64,000 bases of DNA from Anagrus nilaparvatae (GCA_022575985.1 JAKSXM010000288.1:6289501-6353500); one strand, 5' to 3'. Shown: positions 22,126 through 35,628, counted from the stretch's first letter. The notes: generated from the sequence alone by a model not told the origin. Numbers and translations: made by a program.

Positions 22126-25100
22126 GTGTACCTTAATCAGCAAAGTTCAGACCTACAATGGAGGAAAAAAGTTGATACCAGCGTGATTCTTACTGTACAG
22201 GTGTTTAGCTAAGCTAAGGGCAAAATTTTTATTTACTGGAAATAAGGGACAGAAAAAGTAGTTAAAATAAAAATAGATACTCTTCAATAGACATAAGATG
22301 AGAGGATTTGTAAAATTTATAGCGAAAGTATGATTTGTTTCCTTGAACCTATAGTTTGTACCAGATACAGATTGCACTTGTAATATAAACCTATTGCATA
22401 TTTTTGGTCACGTATTTTTTAAAATGAAGATACTGAAACCTAAAACTTGCTTGTATTACAATTTATTATTTTTATATTGACATGTTGATTAATTTACTGA
22501 AGATTGTTAAAATATATAAAAAAATTGAGGGATATTTAATCCTACTCTGTACCTTTGTCCCGATTACATAAACTGTCGAGGAATCTGTATAATCCATTAA
22601 ACGACTATATATTATAATATTATTTATTTAGCAAGATGTCATTTTTTTCTTCAATATTCAAAATTTACCAATTTTAATCTAATAATCTTTACTCAAGGTA
22701 GAATGCAATTGCAACAAATTATATTATAGTAAATATGCACTGTACAAATATATATCATCATAAAATAAATTTTTTTAGTATGAATGGTTAAATCTTGAAA
22801 ATTTAGGTATCATGATTTGCCTATATTTTAAAAGTTTTAATTAATTTTTGGTCACATGGCAAGGCAAAATTTGATTAACTTCTTGAATGCCTTGATAATT
22901 TAAGCAAAATATTTTTACAGTGTATATAATATAAAGACACCATAATTATACAAATAGTAGGTATATGTTTACTTATTGAACAGACCCAGCGTCCTTTATA
23001 ACTTAGATTCATCTTATTACAAAATAAAATGTTGAAATAAGAAAAAAAATTCTTCGAAGAAATTTCTGTCACTATTTCAAAAAATTGGCAAATACTGTAA
23101 AATTTGAAGTTTATATGATTTTATGTATTAATCTTATGTACCTATCATATTTAAATATATTTACAAATTTTTGGATATTCTTCCTAAGCATAAAATATGG
23201 CAAATCAAATATTTAGATATCTTGTCTACGAAATATTTCAAGCATTATTTAGTTTAGATGCTCATAATAGGATTTAAAAGCGACTCATTAAAATAATCTA
23301 ATAGCTATTTATTAAACAAGGGATAAAATATTGGTTTTGGCTTTGCATGCAGTTGTATGCACGAGGGAGCGTAGCGAGCGAGTGCAGACAGCATGCAAAA
23401 GTCGAACCCCATATTTTAGTTCCGTGTTCTAAACAATAGTTTTACATATAATGGGCAAAAAAGCCGTCTCCCTAGGGCAGAAAATAGGCTTCTTTTGCCC
23501 TAGATATGTAAAAGTATTTACTACATTCATTTGGTGCTTTGAATGTAATAAAACTTTGGAAATTTATTTGCTATATATTCTCGCAAACGAAATACGTTTG
23601 CAAGAATTTATACAGAATGAAAGTTATTTAAATCTGATTTTGGTACATAGAAAAAATACTTTGAGTTTCCTACTCGCTCAATGCATAGAGTCAAATACTA
23701 AATTGTGCACTATTCGTTGAATACAAAAAATTTCAATTCTTATTTATATTTTTTCATACAAAATAAAAATTTATTTGCGAAAAGTTAGTACTTTTTGATG
23801 AAAATTTGTAAGAAAAGTAAGAATTTTCGATTTCTTTATAGTTGAAAATTTTCAACAAAAAAAACTTTTTTTTCTTGTTTTACACGCAAGAGCTTTAATT
23901 TAAAAATAAATTTTTTCGAAAAAATCTCGCTAAGCTTCTTCTAAAAAAGTTTATCATTCAGATTACGTTATTTTCTACCCATGATGTCGATTACTGTTTT
24001 AGCTATTGATAAAAAACCATGTGTTTTATCACATCACAGTACACAAGAATTGACCTGTTCGTATGCAAAAATAAAACCTATATTTTTTGGTTAATCTGCC
24101 GTACGTCTGAAGAAAAGCAGTAACTCGATATTATGATAGGCCTTTTTTCAATGTAATTAAATTTTACATATAAAACAAAATGCCTACCTGCAAAAACCGG
24201 AAAGTGCTTTGTTTTCAGCCATAAAGCAGAATTATAAATAACTACATTTACATTAAAACATTAAAATTATTTGTTTTTATAATTAAATTAAAATTTTCTG
24301 TTTTACAAGCAAAAAATAATGATGGTTTACAAATTGAAGAAAAATGTTGGTATTTTTTTTTTTTTAATATCTTTGCACTGACAATGAACAAGTAATTATT
24401 ATATCTATATATAAAACAAAAATTAAATTCTTTTATATTCATTCACATATATTTCTCTTTTTTTCAATAACGTTTAAGAATTACTTTAATAATTAAACAT
24501 TCTATATTGACATTTTTTAAATTAATTTGTATATGAGGAATTTCATGCCAATAGACTGCAATGGTTTATTTTATCCAGTCAAAACAGGTATTACTTTGGT
24601 AAATAAAAATAACATGAAAGCATCAGAATTTTTGGGACTCACTTTTCTATCATCAGGTGATTCAACTTTCGGAATTCTCGGGTAGATTATAAAATATTTC
24701 TGAAAAGTTGGGTGAAAAAAAGAAAAGAAAATTGTTCTTCATTTTTTTCTTTTTTTTGTTCAGAAATTTTTAAGAAATTTCAAACTACAATATATTAAAA
24801 ATAGTTGAAAATCAATAATCAAACTTATTACTCTAAAAATTTGCAAAACAATTTAAAATTTTTTGTATGGCTCATTTGACATAGAATCTCTCATATACAT
24901 TATATTTTTTATATCAACATTATGCATTTACAAATAATACATAAAAAATGCTTTTAGTAAAATTATCCATACTTATTATTTGTTAAAATAATTTACATTA
25001 ATTTTTATTATTTATAATATAATGTTTTGATAAATAATAAAAATTATTAATATATTTAAACATCCTTTTTATTTTTAATAAAAAAAACAATTTGATAAAA

Positions 25101-25380
25101 AATTGAATGAATTTTTTTGTTGTTTTATTTTATAATTTAAGTGTATATTATGTAAGTATTTAGTATTAAAAAAAACTAAAATGTATGTCATAATTATAAA
25201 AATTCTTTATGTTTTTACTTTTTGTCCCTTGCATTTTTAACCTTCAATAAATTGTTTTTTTTTCTTTCTTTTTTAAATGTTATTGTTTTAAAATTTTTTA
25301 TTTTATATAATATGTAATTAGAGATTTTAAATGTTTATTTAATTTATTTTATATACATTTTAAGTTTTTTATAATCTAAA
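22126..25380. other. Gene-poor AT-rich stretch
   Basis: No coding region recognised. A local dyad, GCATGCAGTTGTATGCACGA followed by GCGTAGCGAGCGAGTGC (about 23345-23395), is GC-rich and immediately precedes the palindromic repeat at 23440. The remainder is simple A/T-rich DNA. Confidence 0.5.
23440..23514. repeat. Short palindromic dispersed repeat, copy 2
   Basis: TTTTACATATAATGGGCAAA and TTTGCCCTAGATATGTAAAA are complementary arms around CCGTCTCCCTAGGGCAG. The sequence almost matches 8912-8986, which is clear evidence of a mobile or conserved short palindrome. Confidence 0.75.
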
Positions 25381-25499
25381 ACACGAATATTTTAGGTGTA
25401 TGCATTTTTTGCTTATACTCCTATTCAAGTGTACTTGCAAAAAGAATATCTTGTTCTGGTTACTGATACCGGAATCCCAGCTGTGGCAGCCAAATTTTT

Positions 25500-25910
25500 T
25501 TTTCTGTACTGCGGCGAGAAAGCACGTATTTCCCGGACGCTACGCGTCCGGTAAAGTCCGGCGAAGGTGTCTTTTTTCGCCACGGACACAAAAAAATTTT
25601 ATACGACCCTTGTCGATAAATAAAGAATTCCCCAAATCGCAGTTTACCATCCTCGGCTTCGCTTCGGAAGGTAATTTACGTTCGATTTGGGCCATTCTTT
25701 ATTTTTCTGGACTCGGCCGTAAATATACTATTTCTGGACAGTAGCCACAAAAGTAGGATTTCCTGGCAGCTGCACGGCCGAGGAAATTGAAATTTCTCAC
25801 TACTTCCGCAGAAATAATGCCCCTCGTAATGCCCCTCGAAAGGTAATTTATACGTGCCACTTGGGCCATTCTTTACTTTTCTGGACAAGCGCCGTAAATA
25901 TACTATTTAA
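25500..25910 (+). repeat. Dispersed GC-rich hairpin repeat, copies B and C
   Basis: Copy B (about 25500-25745) contains CCGGACGCTACGCGTCCGG, TTCGCCACGGACACA, CCCCAAATCGCAGTTTACC, CCTCGGCTTCGCTTCGG and GGTAATTTACGTTCGATTTG. Copy C (about 25800-25910) repeats only CCTCGAAAGGTAATTTA, GGGCCATTCTTTACTTTTCT and the GCCGTAAATATACTATTT tail. The tandem partial duplication suggests unequal exchange or nested insertion. Long open frames across it are accidental. Confidence 0.7.
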
Positions 25911-26014
25911 TTTAAACGATTGAAAATGGCTTGAAACGTAATAAAATTAAAAAAAAGATTTTCACTCATTTAAAATGCAAGAACCGCGGCATGATGGGAC
26001 GATTTTTTATAGAA

Positions 26015-26170
26015 ATTATTGTAAGTCTCTATATCGAAATTATGATTAATCCCTAAATCAAAATTATTCTAAGTCCCTAAATTAAAATTTTTCTAAGTCC
26101 ATTTGACCCCCCCGCCAATGACATGCTTGAAGTATCCTCTTTACCTATAAACATGTTCCATTTTAAAACC
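26015..26170 (+). repeat. Dispersed TTTGACCCCCC repeat, second copy
   Basis: Same order of words as at 17130-17240 (CTAAATCAAAATTATTCTAA, TCCATTTGACCCCCC, TTGAAGTATCCTC, AAACATGTTCCAT). Non-coding. A short reversed fragment of the GC-rich hairpin repeat (GTAAACTGCGATTTGGGGCA) follows near 26467. Confidence 0.6.
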
Positions 26171-26746
26171 TTCAAATTGACTGAAAAATAGGGTTCAGGA
26201 TCAAAAAATTAGAAACATACAGTTCACGTAATATGAGCATTTTTTCACATAATTTAGGATAAAAGTATATACCAAGTACAAATCTAATAATAATAATTAT
26301 TATTTTAACAATGTTATTTTTAAATTTTATAAAAGCGATATTTGTTAATAAACAGTTCTAAATTATATTCAAATTATATAATTATTAATATATTATGGTC
26401 CATGGCCAGAAATATAAAAAATTAGCTCAAATAGCACGTGAATTGATAATTTAGTTATTGTTCGTTGGTAAACTGCGATTTGGGGCATTCTTTTTTTGGT
26501 TAAGAATTACATAAGATTTTTCTTCGTCAGTGGCCGGAAAACACCTCTTTACCTGACTCGCAGCAATATTTCTATTATACTAAAAATTCTAGTATCGGCA
26601 GGGAGAGGTAGTTATTTTATTATAAAATCATTATTTTTTTGTAAGGGTGTCGAAATCATAAAATTGTATTTATGCAAATTCGCATTTTTTTTTAAAATAA
26701 TTTTTTGCCGCATAATATCTATGCAAAGTTTTAAGTATGTAGGTGA

Positions 26747-27278
26747 TTAAGGAGTTATGACCCTAATTGGAAATGATGACAGAACTGAATGAAACAGGAA
26801 AATTATTAAAGCTAAAGATTTTTAAAGTTGAATTGAACTTGGTTTTACATCTATTACCACATTAATTTTCATTTTATTGTAAATTAAAAGTAGGCAGTTT
26901 AACATTGCTCTTATGGAAATTCACATTTGGAGCTTACAAAAAGTATGATAATGATGACACAGGGAGATGAAACTAATTAAATATGATAAATAAATTGTCA
27001 AAGATTATATTTCCAATTTATTTTATATAATTTACCACATTCATTAATTAATTATTCGATAAAAACCAAGTTTTAGCAAGTACCATAACCTAAAATAATA
27101 ATGTTTTTTCATAATTTATAAAATTTAAATAATTTTTTTTGCAATAATATTACATATATACACATTTTTTAATATTTTTACAACAAATTTTATTTTAAAC
27201 TGCAAATTATTTAAAAAAAATAGTGTCGGTAATGTGGATATTTGCTCTTTTTTTTCAATTGGGGTCATAAGTCCTTAA
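26747..27278 (-). mobile_element. MITE with TTAA-bounded ends, copy 2
   Basis: Reverse-oriented copy of 7510-8032. The ends TTAAGGAGTTATGACCC and GGGTCATAAGTCCTTAA are inverted repeats bounded by TTAA. The interior matches copy 1 throughout (AATTTTCATTTTATTG, AAAAGTAGGCAGTTTAACAT, TTATCGAATAAT-type junction). The outermost ~40 bp differ from copy 1, so the two represent subfamilies. Confidence 0.85.
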
Positions 27279-28413
27279 ATACTTACTTCAATTTTCAAAC
27301 AGATGCTTGAAAAAAAATTCAAGCAATATATTATAAATGTATGCATTTTTATATCGTATTAATTTCGTTGAATCATTTTTAAAATACTTCAATCAAAATA
27401 ACTTTTTGCTATGAAAAATGAAGGGTTACTATTTTGATTTAATCTTCTCATTTTCTTACTTGACGTCGTTAGTAAAACTTTAGGAGAACATCCTTTATAA
27501 TTGAAGGTAACTAGACTGAAAATAATTTGCTAAAACGGAATAAATAGACATTATTATCAAAAAAACATAGTAGTTGAAGATTTAACCATCATTTACTTTC
27601 AGAAAAGTTTGAATGAATACTAAAAAAAGAAATTTTAATGCTATTTTTAGATTTTTATAGCATAAATATTCTGCAGGCACACTTACGCACCTAATGCCCC
27701 AAATTGGTCTTGCGTCTTAATACAATTTCAATTTCGTGTAACAAGTTTCTATAAATATCTTTACAGATCATAAATTTTAGTATATTAAAACTAAAAAATT
27801 GATTTTTTCTGGATTTTTGCTTATCAAAAAAGAAAAAAAAATAAAAAACAAATCAAATGAAAAATTTTGTGCATATTAATTGATAAGAACGTAATAATAT
27901 AATTAAGATTATTTAATCTTAATTATTTAAAATTGCATTTTTTTAAATTGGTATAAATTATGTAATAGAAAATTTAATTTAAATAAGTGTTATAATGTTA
28001 ATTTTTTTCTAAAAAAATACATAATTTTTTGAATGATTGAAAATAAAGGAAATAAATACTTTAATTACAAGATAATTGTTTTTGATCATGTTTGTTTTTA
28101 TGTGTTTGAAACTGATTATTAAATTTTCAAATGAATTCAAAATATTTTTACCTAATTAATTAAAAATTAGAATTTATTTAGGCTAGAAAAGTTTTTTTTT
28201 AGAATTAATTATGAAGAAAATTTAATAATGGGTTCATCAGTTCTTAGTCTTGTTTTATCTTTCATTTATTTCTAGAAAAGTATTCTTTCTTGTATAAAAA
28301 TTTTCTATGAAAATGATAATTAACCCAAGATGAGTATCTAATCTACGATGAATAACTAATTTATATTTTTTAAATAAAATTTTGATTTTTATGAATAAGT
28401 TCAACTTTAGATA
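27279..28413. other. Intergenic, no gene seen
   Basis: AT-rich DNA with a weak TTCAAGC/GCTTGAA motif near 27300 reminiscent of the 3397-3790 element. No open frame with protein-like composition. Confidence 0.45.
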
Positions 28414-28819
28414 CACTGTAAAAAGTAACTTCCTTATATTAACAAAAAAATTAGAACATTTTCGAAAAAATTTGTAAATATTCGAAAAAAATCGTATATT
28501 TACTAAATTTAGTATATTAACAAAAAATTCGAGTATTCTCGATTTTTTTTGTGTATTCGTAAGAAAAATTGATAAATTACCATTTTTTTTCGAAAATTTA
28601 CAAAAAATAGTTGTAAATTTCCGAAAAATAGTTGTGAATTTACAACTTTTTTCGTAAATTCACAAAAAAAATTGAGAATTCTCGAATTTTTCGTTAATAT
28701 ACTAAATTTAGTGAATTTACGATTTTTATCGAATATTTACAAAATTTCTTGAAAATTCACTAATTTTTCGAAAAAATTCTATTTTTTTTGTAAATCTAAG
28801 AATGTTACTTTTTACAGTG
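28414..28819. mobile_element. 406-bp whole-length palindromic MITE, TAGATA target duplication
   Basis: The element is one large imperfect palindrome. Its ends CACTGTAAAAAGTAAC and GTTACTTTTTACAGTG are exact complements, and complementarity continues to a centre near 28617. The six bases TAGATA are directly repeated on both sides (28408-28413 and 28820-28825). The body is made of alternating TTCGAAAA and TTTACGA-like words. No coding sequence. The superfamily is not assigned. Confidence 0.85.
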
Positions 28820-28825
28820 TAGATA

Positions 28826-31800
28826 AAATTCAACTTTAGTTTTTTAGCGGATTCTGTTTTAAATATTTGAGTTTGTGTTATTATGTTCGAAGATAGCAAT
28901 TAATTCTAGAAGTAATAATGAGACTTAATTAATTATTATTTTACGCTATTGCAATTTATTTTTTCATAGAATGCAAAATTACATAATTATAAATAATAGT
29001 GTAATCAAATTGTATAAACTAATGTCCAAAATTTTAAAATACATTTTTTTTTAATTTTTATTGCGTGATAGGATATTGTGTAGAATCGTCTGCATGTGGT
29101 TTTATTTATCTTTTAATATGGAACCAATATTTTATACCTATCTGATCAGCATTTACTATCTAAAGAAAAAGTTGTTTTTACGTATACCTAATGCAAAAAA
29201 AATAAATTAATAACTCTGTGTACAATTTTTTACCAAAATATGGTTATAATTTATGGTGATGGTTGGGTTTATGGCCACATTATGGCTATATGATTCACGT
29301 TTTATCATTATTTTTTTCAATTTTTTTTGTTTTTCTTCATGAAATCGTCACTTATGCTCTTTACAAGCCAGCAACAATCATAAAATAGACACTTGTCGCC
29401 TTGCTCGTCTTGTTTCTTTTGATCAAAAATATTCGTTCATGAGATTCATTGGCTTTGAATTCTGAAAAAAAAGTTTATAAATATACTTTCAAGCACTATT
29501 CTGTATTCTGGGAATAATTTTAGAGTTAAATAAATTTAATTTTTAATCCTATTTTTATTTAATGATAAATTTTATGAATGAAATAAATTTGAATGTCTAT
29601 TTTTATTTTAATTTCAAAATTTAAAAATTTTAACTTTTTTGCTCATAAACCTCGGTATTTTTATTTTTTATGGTTTTTAGAAAAAAGTGGTAGCTATTTT
29701 ACACTTGCTATGGGCTTCTAAGGAGTATAAATTTTGATTTTATACAATAAAAACGAAGACATTTTTTTTTTAATGATGACTAAACGTCAACTAGATGATC
29801 TTAATATGGTCATAATTGATGACCAGTTAATGTCCTATCACCATAAATTATAGTAAAAATTTTACAAAGGGAACTTAAGTTCATATTTCTTTTTTTTCAA
29901 TCAAAATATTGTAAGGCATTTTCTTATTATATTAAAAACCTAATAATTTCTATCAAATATTATGTCAAGAAAAAATTATTTAACGTATAAAATTATATAA
30001 TTTTTATTACTTTTAATAAAAAATTATCCTTGACATATCATGAAATTACTTTTCCTGCTATATAGTATTTATAAGATTTTTTTAAATATGTGCAAACTTA
30101 AATAATTTTGATAAGATATATTTTCTCTGATAACCTTATTTACTAAAAATAATCAAAATTTATGCCGTGCCTTGTTTTTTATTTTTATTTATGATTTGTG
30201 GAAATTTTTTTTATTTTAGATAATTTTTTGGTAAGTTTATAAGAATTTTATGTGAAATTATGAAAATTTTTAATGTGAAATGGTTGAAACTTTTAGATCT
30301 ACCCTTCAAATCTTTCCTGTGCTTTTGGCAGAGATTTAAATTGTAAGATAGTCATTAAATTTTCAGTTCTTTAACGCTCTAGATTCCTATTTTAAGGCTG
30401 AACAAACTTTTTGGACATTTTCTATTCTTTTAGACTGCAAGATTACAAATTGGAAGAAAAGCTTAAAAATCATAAAAAAGCTTGTAAAAAAATCCTAAAA
30501 TTGCAATTTTTTGTATACAAGTAGAAAGAAAATTTTCCATTAAGCTTAAATCAGTTATCAGATTTTGGAACTTTCCCCTTTTCTTTGACACATTTAAACA
30601 AGGCTGGGTTTTAAAAAAACATATTTGAGTGGGTCAAGTCAGAAAAATATGATGGTTCTAAGTTCTAAATGAACCTATAAATAAAAGATTTTCTAAAATA
30701 TTTCCCACTGGAGTTGATCCTACCGTTAATTTTGTTAAAAGAAGCCAGAAAAACTGATCAGAGATTTAAATGCGAGTTTCTCAAAAGGCGGAAAATTTTT
30801 TTCCATTTTATTGGCTTTAACATTTTTTTTTCCTATTTACTCTTTTTGAGGTACTTAAAAACTCAAAAAATGGATGTCTAAAATTTGTTATTTTTAGGGA
30901 ATTACCTGTACAGTTTAATACAGAGTAAATGAAAATTATGACCTTATTTTCGGATTCCTCGAAAAATTTTGGACATTCCTGAAAAATTGTACAAAATAAA
31001 ATAAAATGTGTATAAAAATAATAAACTGCAATTTGGGGCCGCTGACCAAACAAATTTATTTTTATCTTACTTGAAAGGTCAATAAATTCATAGAAATGAT
31101 ATAAAATGTTGCTAATTTTTTTTTATTTTATTATTTTATGAATTTTAACTGTTGTTTATTTTTATTTCTATGTACACCAAAATTTCCTTAAAAATAAGTT
31201 ACTTAGCAAATTTCCAAACGAGATATCTGAAAATTGAGTAAATATTTTCATTTTTTGACAAGAAAATTTGATTTTTCTGCAAAAACGGCAATTTTAAAAT
31301 GCAAATTAAAAAGATAGCTGAAGATTTTTAAAATATTAAAAAAAAATAAAATATTAAAACTGCTGCCATTTCAAGACCATTGAATTTAAAATCTTAAAAA
31401 TGGCGCTGTCGTTATATTACTCAATTCTAAACCCAGTCAAATAATTTTTTTCCTAAATCTCATAATTTCATTTACACTTCAGATCGGTTTCACTAAAAAT
31501 TACTCACTTAAGCCCAAAAAAATTACATAACTAAGTAAAAAAAATGCATAAAACTTTATTATCTCAGAAACATTGTAATAAATTATTTGGTACATAATAA
31601 TACTCATAAATATGATCAAAATCATCAAAAAAAAAAATCGAATCAATTTTTACAAGGTTAAGAAAAATTTTGTAAATTACAATCAAGATCATTAATAAAA
31701 TTTATTTTATTATCAAATAAAATATCTTCTTAACATTTTATCGTTATAATTGATCAACAAAAAAAAATTTTTTTTCATTACATTACATAATTTAGAATAG

Positions 31801-33171
31801 CAATAATAAAAAAAAGTGCATTTACTTACGTCTAACATAATTTTATAATTTTAAATAAATAATAGTAATTATTTAATTAATTATATTAATCTTTGTTTTT
31901 TAACATTTATATTTATAATTATTGAGTTTTATAAAGAAGATGCGCATTTTATTGATTTGTCATTAATTTGACATTCAATTTTACATAATTCAGATATACA
32001 AGAAAATTGTTTATTAGAATTTTTCTTACTACAAAAAAAAATGAATAATAATAAAAAAAAATTTTTTTTACATATTTTATATCAAGATTTAACATTGTGT
32101 GTGTATGTGTGACTGGAAGTTCAAGCTCGAGGTTTGTTTTCTAATATTTGAATAAAAAATATATAAATCTATATTATTTACATTATAATTTAAAAAAATA
32201 ATATAAAAACATGTGTAATTACTTAATCATAAATTTTTTTTTATTTATTGTTTTGTAGATGAAAATTATTATGTTATTGTTATTTAAATAGGAAATATGT
32301 TTACTGTTTTTTAGTAGAGTTTTTGTTAGATTAAAGTGTTCAGAATTTAGGCTCTGTTATTTAATTTAAAAAATTGCTTAAGTTTTTGATTATTGGGAAT
32401 CATTTGGTTTTATTTACCAAAATTAGTCTGAGTGGAATCCTAAAATTGTATTCAAATAGTCAACAAAAATAAACGATCTGAAAATTTCATTCTATTTTTA
32501 GTAATCAGAGCCTTATTTCACTCACTATAATTAGAAATTAAAAAAACTTAATTTTTGTAGTAATCGTACCTAAATTTACTCATAGGATTTCTGCACTCTT
32601 TGTATTGTTAATTAAACAAAAATATCATATATAACACTTGTGCATTAAATTTGGATCTCAAATACTATAACACGATCTTTGAGGGTGAAATTACGTTTCA
32701 AATTTTAACACATGTTGCATAATATATAACTTTCCAAAATTCTGTGCAAAAGCTTCAAACATTTTACGCACAACATTAAAAAAGAAATAAAAATTAAACG
32801 CATGCTCCAATAAAATTAAGAAAATAACAATAGAACATGTTTTATATATATAAAAAAATGACCCAATTTTAAATTATCGTAACTACCTTCACGATTACAT
32901 TTTTCAAAAAAAAAAAGAGACTATTGTAAAAAAACGAAAGGCATAATATGAGCACTCCCCTATATATATATATATATAATGTCTTTCTTCTCAAGTGCAC
33001 TCCCTGACTTTTAAATTTTTTATAATAAATAAAATATATATATATATATATATAAAATTATATTATGACAATCAAAATTTAAAATCAATTGAACTACAAT
33101 TGAATTCTAGACTATTTTAATAATCGAGATTCTGTGTCTTTTAAAATAATACAATTGTTATTTTGATAAAA

Positions 33172-33208
<37 letters not shown>

Positions 33209-33340
33209 CAGGTGACTTTTTATTAAATGCATCTTTATATATATATATGTATAATGAATCGTTTTCTTTCAAAGTAATTCTTTATTTTTTTGTTGTTGTT
33301 TTTTTATAAGTAGGGAGGATTGTGAATTGAGTTAAGAAGA
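28826..33340. other. Gene-poor AT-rich stretch upstream of cuticle gene 2
   Basis: No gene is recognised. A weak inverted repeat (TATAATTTATGGTGAT near 29250 and its complement near 29845) may bound an old element of about 650 bp. The open frame at 30817-31053 overlaps a fragment of the GC-rich hairpin repeat (AAACTGCAATTTGGGGCC near 31025) and is not supported. TA microsatellites begin at 32961. Confidence 0.5.
32961..33250. repeat. Cluster of (TA)n microsatellites
   Basis: Runs of alternating TA occur at 32961-32978, about 33030-33055, about 33178-33204 and 33236-33248, all within 400 bp of the second cuticle gene's TATA box. Confidence 0.85.
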
Positions 33341-33347
33341 AATCGGG

Positions 33348-33355
33348 TATATAAA
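33348..33355 (+). promoter_or_regulatory. TATA box of cuticle gene 2
   Basis: TATATAAA lies 61-68 bases upstream of the ATG at 33416, in the same arrangement as the first cuticle gene. A GATCAAAC initiator-like word lies about 27 bases downstream. Consensus-based inference. Confidence 0.65.
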
Positions 33356-33415
33356 GAGGTAAAGCTGCTGGGCTTGATCAAACATATTCAATAGTAAGTA
33401 ATTGCGCGCAACAAC

Positions 33416-35628
33416 ATGTACGCAGTAGTATTGGTAAGATTTAAAGTGATTTGACACAAAAATTTTTTTTTTCTTCTAAAATTTATTGTGATTAATTAGG
33501 GTGTATTAAATAATTTTGTCTATTTTTTTTTTTTGATTTTTGAAAGCTTTTGATAAAAAAAATTTTTTTTTAATTTGTTTTTATTTATTTATTTGAGTGT
33601 CTCTGATATAACAGAGAAAAGTGTGTTTACTACAATTTTCAAAATTTCAACGCGAGTGTTTATTAGTAGTGATTTTTTATAAAGGGGTTTAATTACTGAT
33701 GTTTTAGTTAGCTTAAATCATCTTTTGTCATTTTAAGGGTGCGATTAATATTGCATTCTTAACTTATTCAGAGATTTGCATAAGTTTAAATAAATATTTT
33801 GTAAAATTTTATTAACTTCAGCTTTTTCTAAAAATCGATGTTACATCTCATCTTTAAAATTTTTATAGTGTAGTTAAGGATTTTTTATGATTAATCGTAA
33901 ATAACTTCAAATTACACTATATAAATTTTTTATTTTACCAGATTTAATATCGAATTTTATTCTGATGCAGAAAGGGCTTTACTCTATCAAAAAATTTATA
34001 TAAAGACTTTTTTAAATTTATGATTTTGAATGAATTTTATGATAAAAAATAAAGATCTTTAATTATATCTTATTCGATCTTATCTCATCAAATAATTGCA
34101 GATACAGAGATTTTTAAATACATGCAGTTTAAGATAATTTCTTTTTGTTGCATTTTTTTAAAGATTTTTTTAAAAGGGAAATTGATTTTGAAATTTATCC
34201 TAGTAAAAAAAAAAAATTATATTAAAACATTAGAATTTTTAGAATTCTGAGGGAAATCATAAAAAAGTAAAAAAAAAGGAACATCAATAAAAATGATCGA
34301 ATTGGTTTAATTTTTTTAATCTAAAAATTCAACTTTTTTGATGTACCTAAATATTCTGGCCAAAATCTGTTCAGAAAACTCCTAGATTTCAGAAATTTAA
34401 TTTTTTAGTATTTAATTTTTTTTAGTGTGGTATTACAAAAATATTTTTATTTTAAAATAAAATCTAAAAAGATATAAAAAAATGATGAGATGTTATTGCA
34501 TCTGAAAATTTTTTTACAAATTTTTTAATAAGCTAATTTATATGCTTAATAAAAGACTAAGATACTCATAAAAATATTCTTTCTTCAGTAACTAAAAATT
34601 ATCTATATTTTGAGTTTTACAAATTTATAGGAAAACTTAATACTTACATTGTTGTGTAGTAAAAAGACAAAATTTTACATCAGACATATAAGTTTTTTTA
34701 CGTCAGAGCTATTTTAATAAATTTAACCAAGTAAAAATTCATTAAACATAAAAAAAAATATTTTATAAACAAACAAATTTGATAAATTAAATTTTAAACA
34801 CTACCTGACTTACTTATTTATCTACAATTTTTCCAAAAAAGGCTTTTATTATTTTTATTATTCATCGAAAAAAATGTAAAATATTTAGATGAATAATTTT
34901 ATAAAATAAAATTGCACGAATCTATTGTTTGTTTATTGAATAAAAAAAATAAAAAAAATAGTATTTAACACAATTTAAGTAAATAATAAAATTCTTCGAG
35001 GGTTTTCAGAATGTCATTGATTTTGTAAAAGATAAAAAATTTTTTTATTTATTGATAAAATGCAATTAATTGTTTGTTTATAGTAATTTAAATAAAACTT
35101 ATGCAATTGATAGTAGTACGACATTAGATAATAATTTATGGAAATATTTTATTATGTAATATTTGATAATTTTTATAAATATTATTTGGTTATTAAAATT
35201 TTGCGCGTGTTTTTAAAATGCTAATTTAATATTTTTAAAATTTTCAGTTATCCGTTATTTTACTGGCAGGATGTGCCACATCAGCGCCACAAGGAGCAAA
35301 AGAAGAGCCAATACCAATAATAAGACAAACACAAGAAGGACCAAATCCAGATGGTTCATACAAATGGGCATACGAAACTGGTAATGGTATCCAAGCTAAC
35401 GAAGAAGGGCAATTAAAAAATGTTGGTTCTGAAAATGAAGCAATGACAGCACAAGGTGGTTTTAGTTATACTGGTGATGATGGACAAGTTTATAGTATTA
35501 GTTATATTGCTGACGAAAATGGTTTCCAACCACAAGGTGCACATTTACCAACACCACCACCAATTCCTGAAGCTATTCAAAGAGCATTAGAATGGATTGC
35601 TGCACATCCAGAAGAAAATGGAGAATAA
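33416..35628 (+). CDS. RR-1 cuticular protein (chitin_bind_4), 132 aa
   Basis: Second secreted chitin-binding cuticle protein, on the same strand as the 12 kb gene. Exon 1 (33416-33433) encodes MYAVVL and ends at GTAAGA; exon 2 (35248-35628) starts after TTTTCAG, giving an intron of 1,814 bp. The signal peptide [20 protein letters not shown] precedes a mature chain with [47 protein letters not shown] and [14 protein letters not shown]. These match the RR-1 consensus (GSY...E.GN, YxADENGFxPxGxHLPxPPPIP). The first intron again interrupts the signal peptide, which is normal for the family. Compared with gene 1 it has a short insert ([14 protein letters not shown]) before the RR core. It probably arose by local duplication. 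No defects are visible. Confidence 0.95.

Noticed and set aside
23345..23395. Possible tRNA-like GC-rich fold
   Set aside because: The dyad lacks the conserved B-box (GGTTCRANYC) and cloverleaf spacing.
25400..25888. Open frames of 114 and 70 codons on opposite strands
   Set aside because: They coincide with the GC-rich dispersed repeat, where stop codons are rare because of composition.
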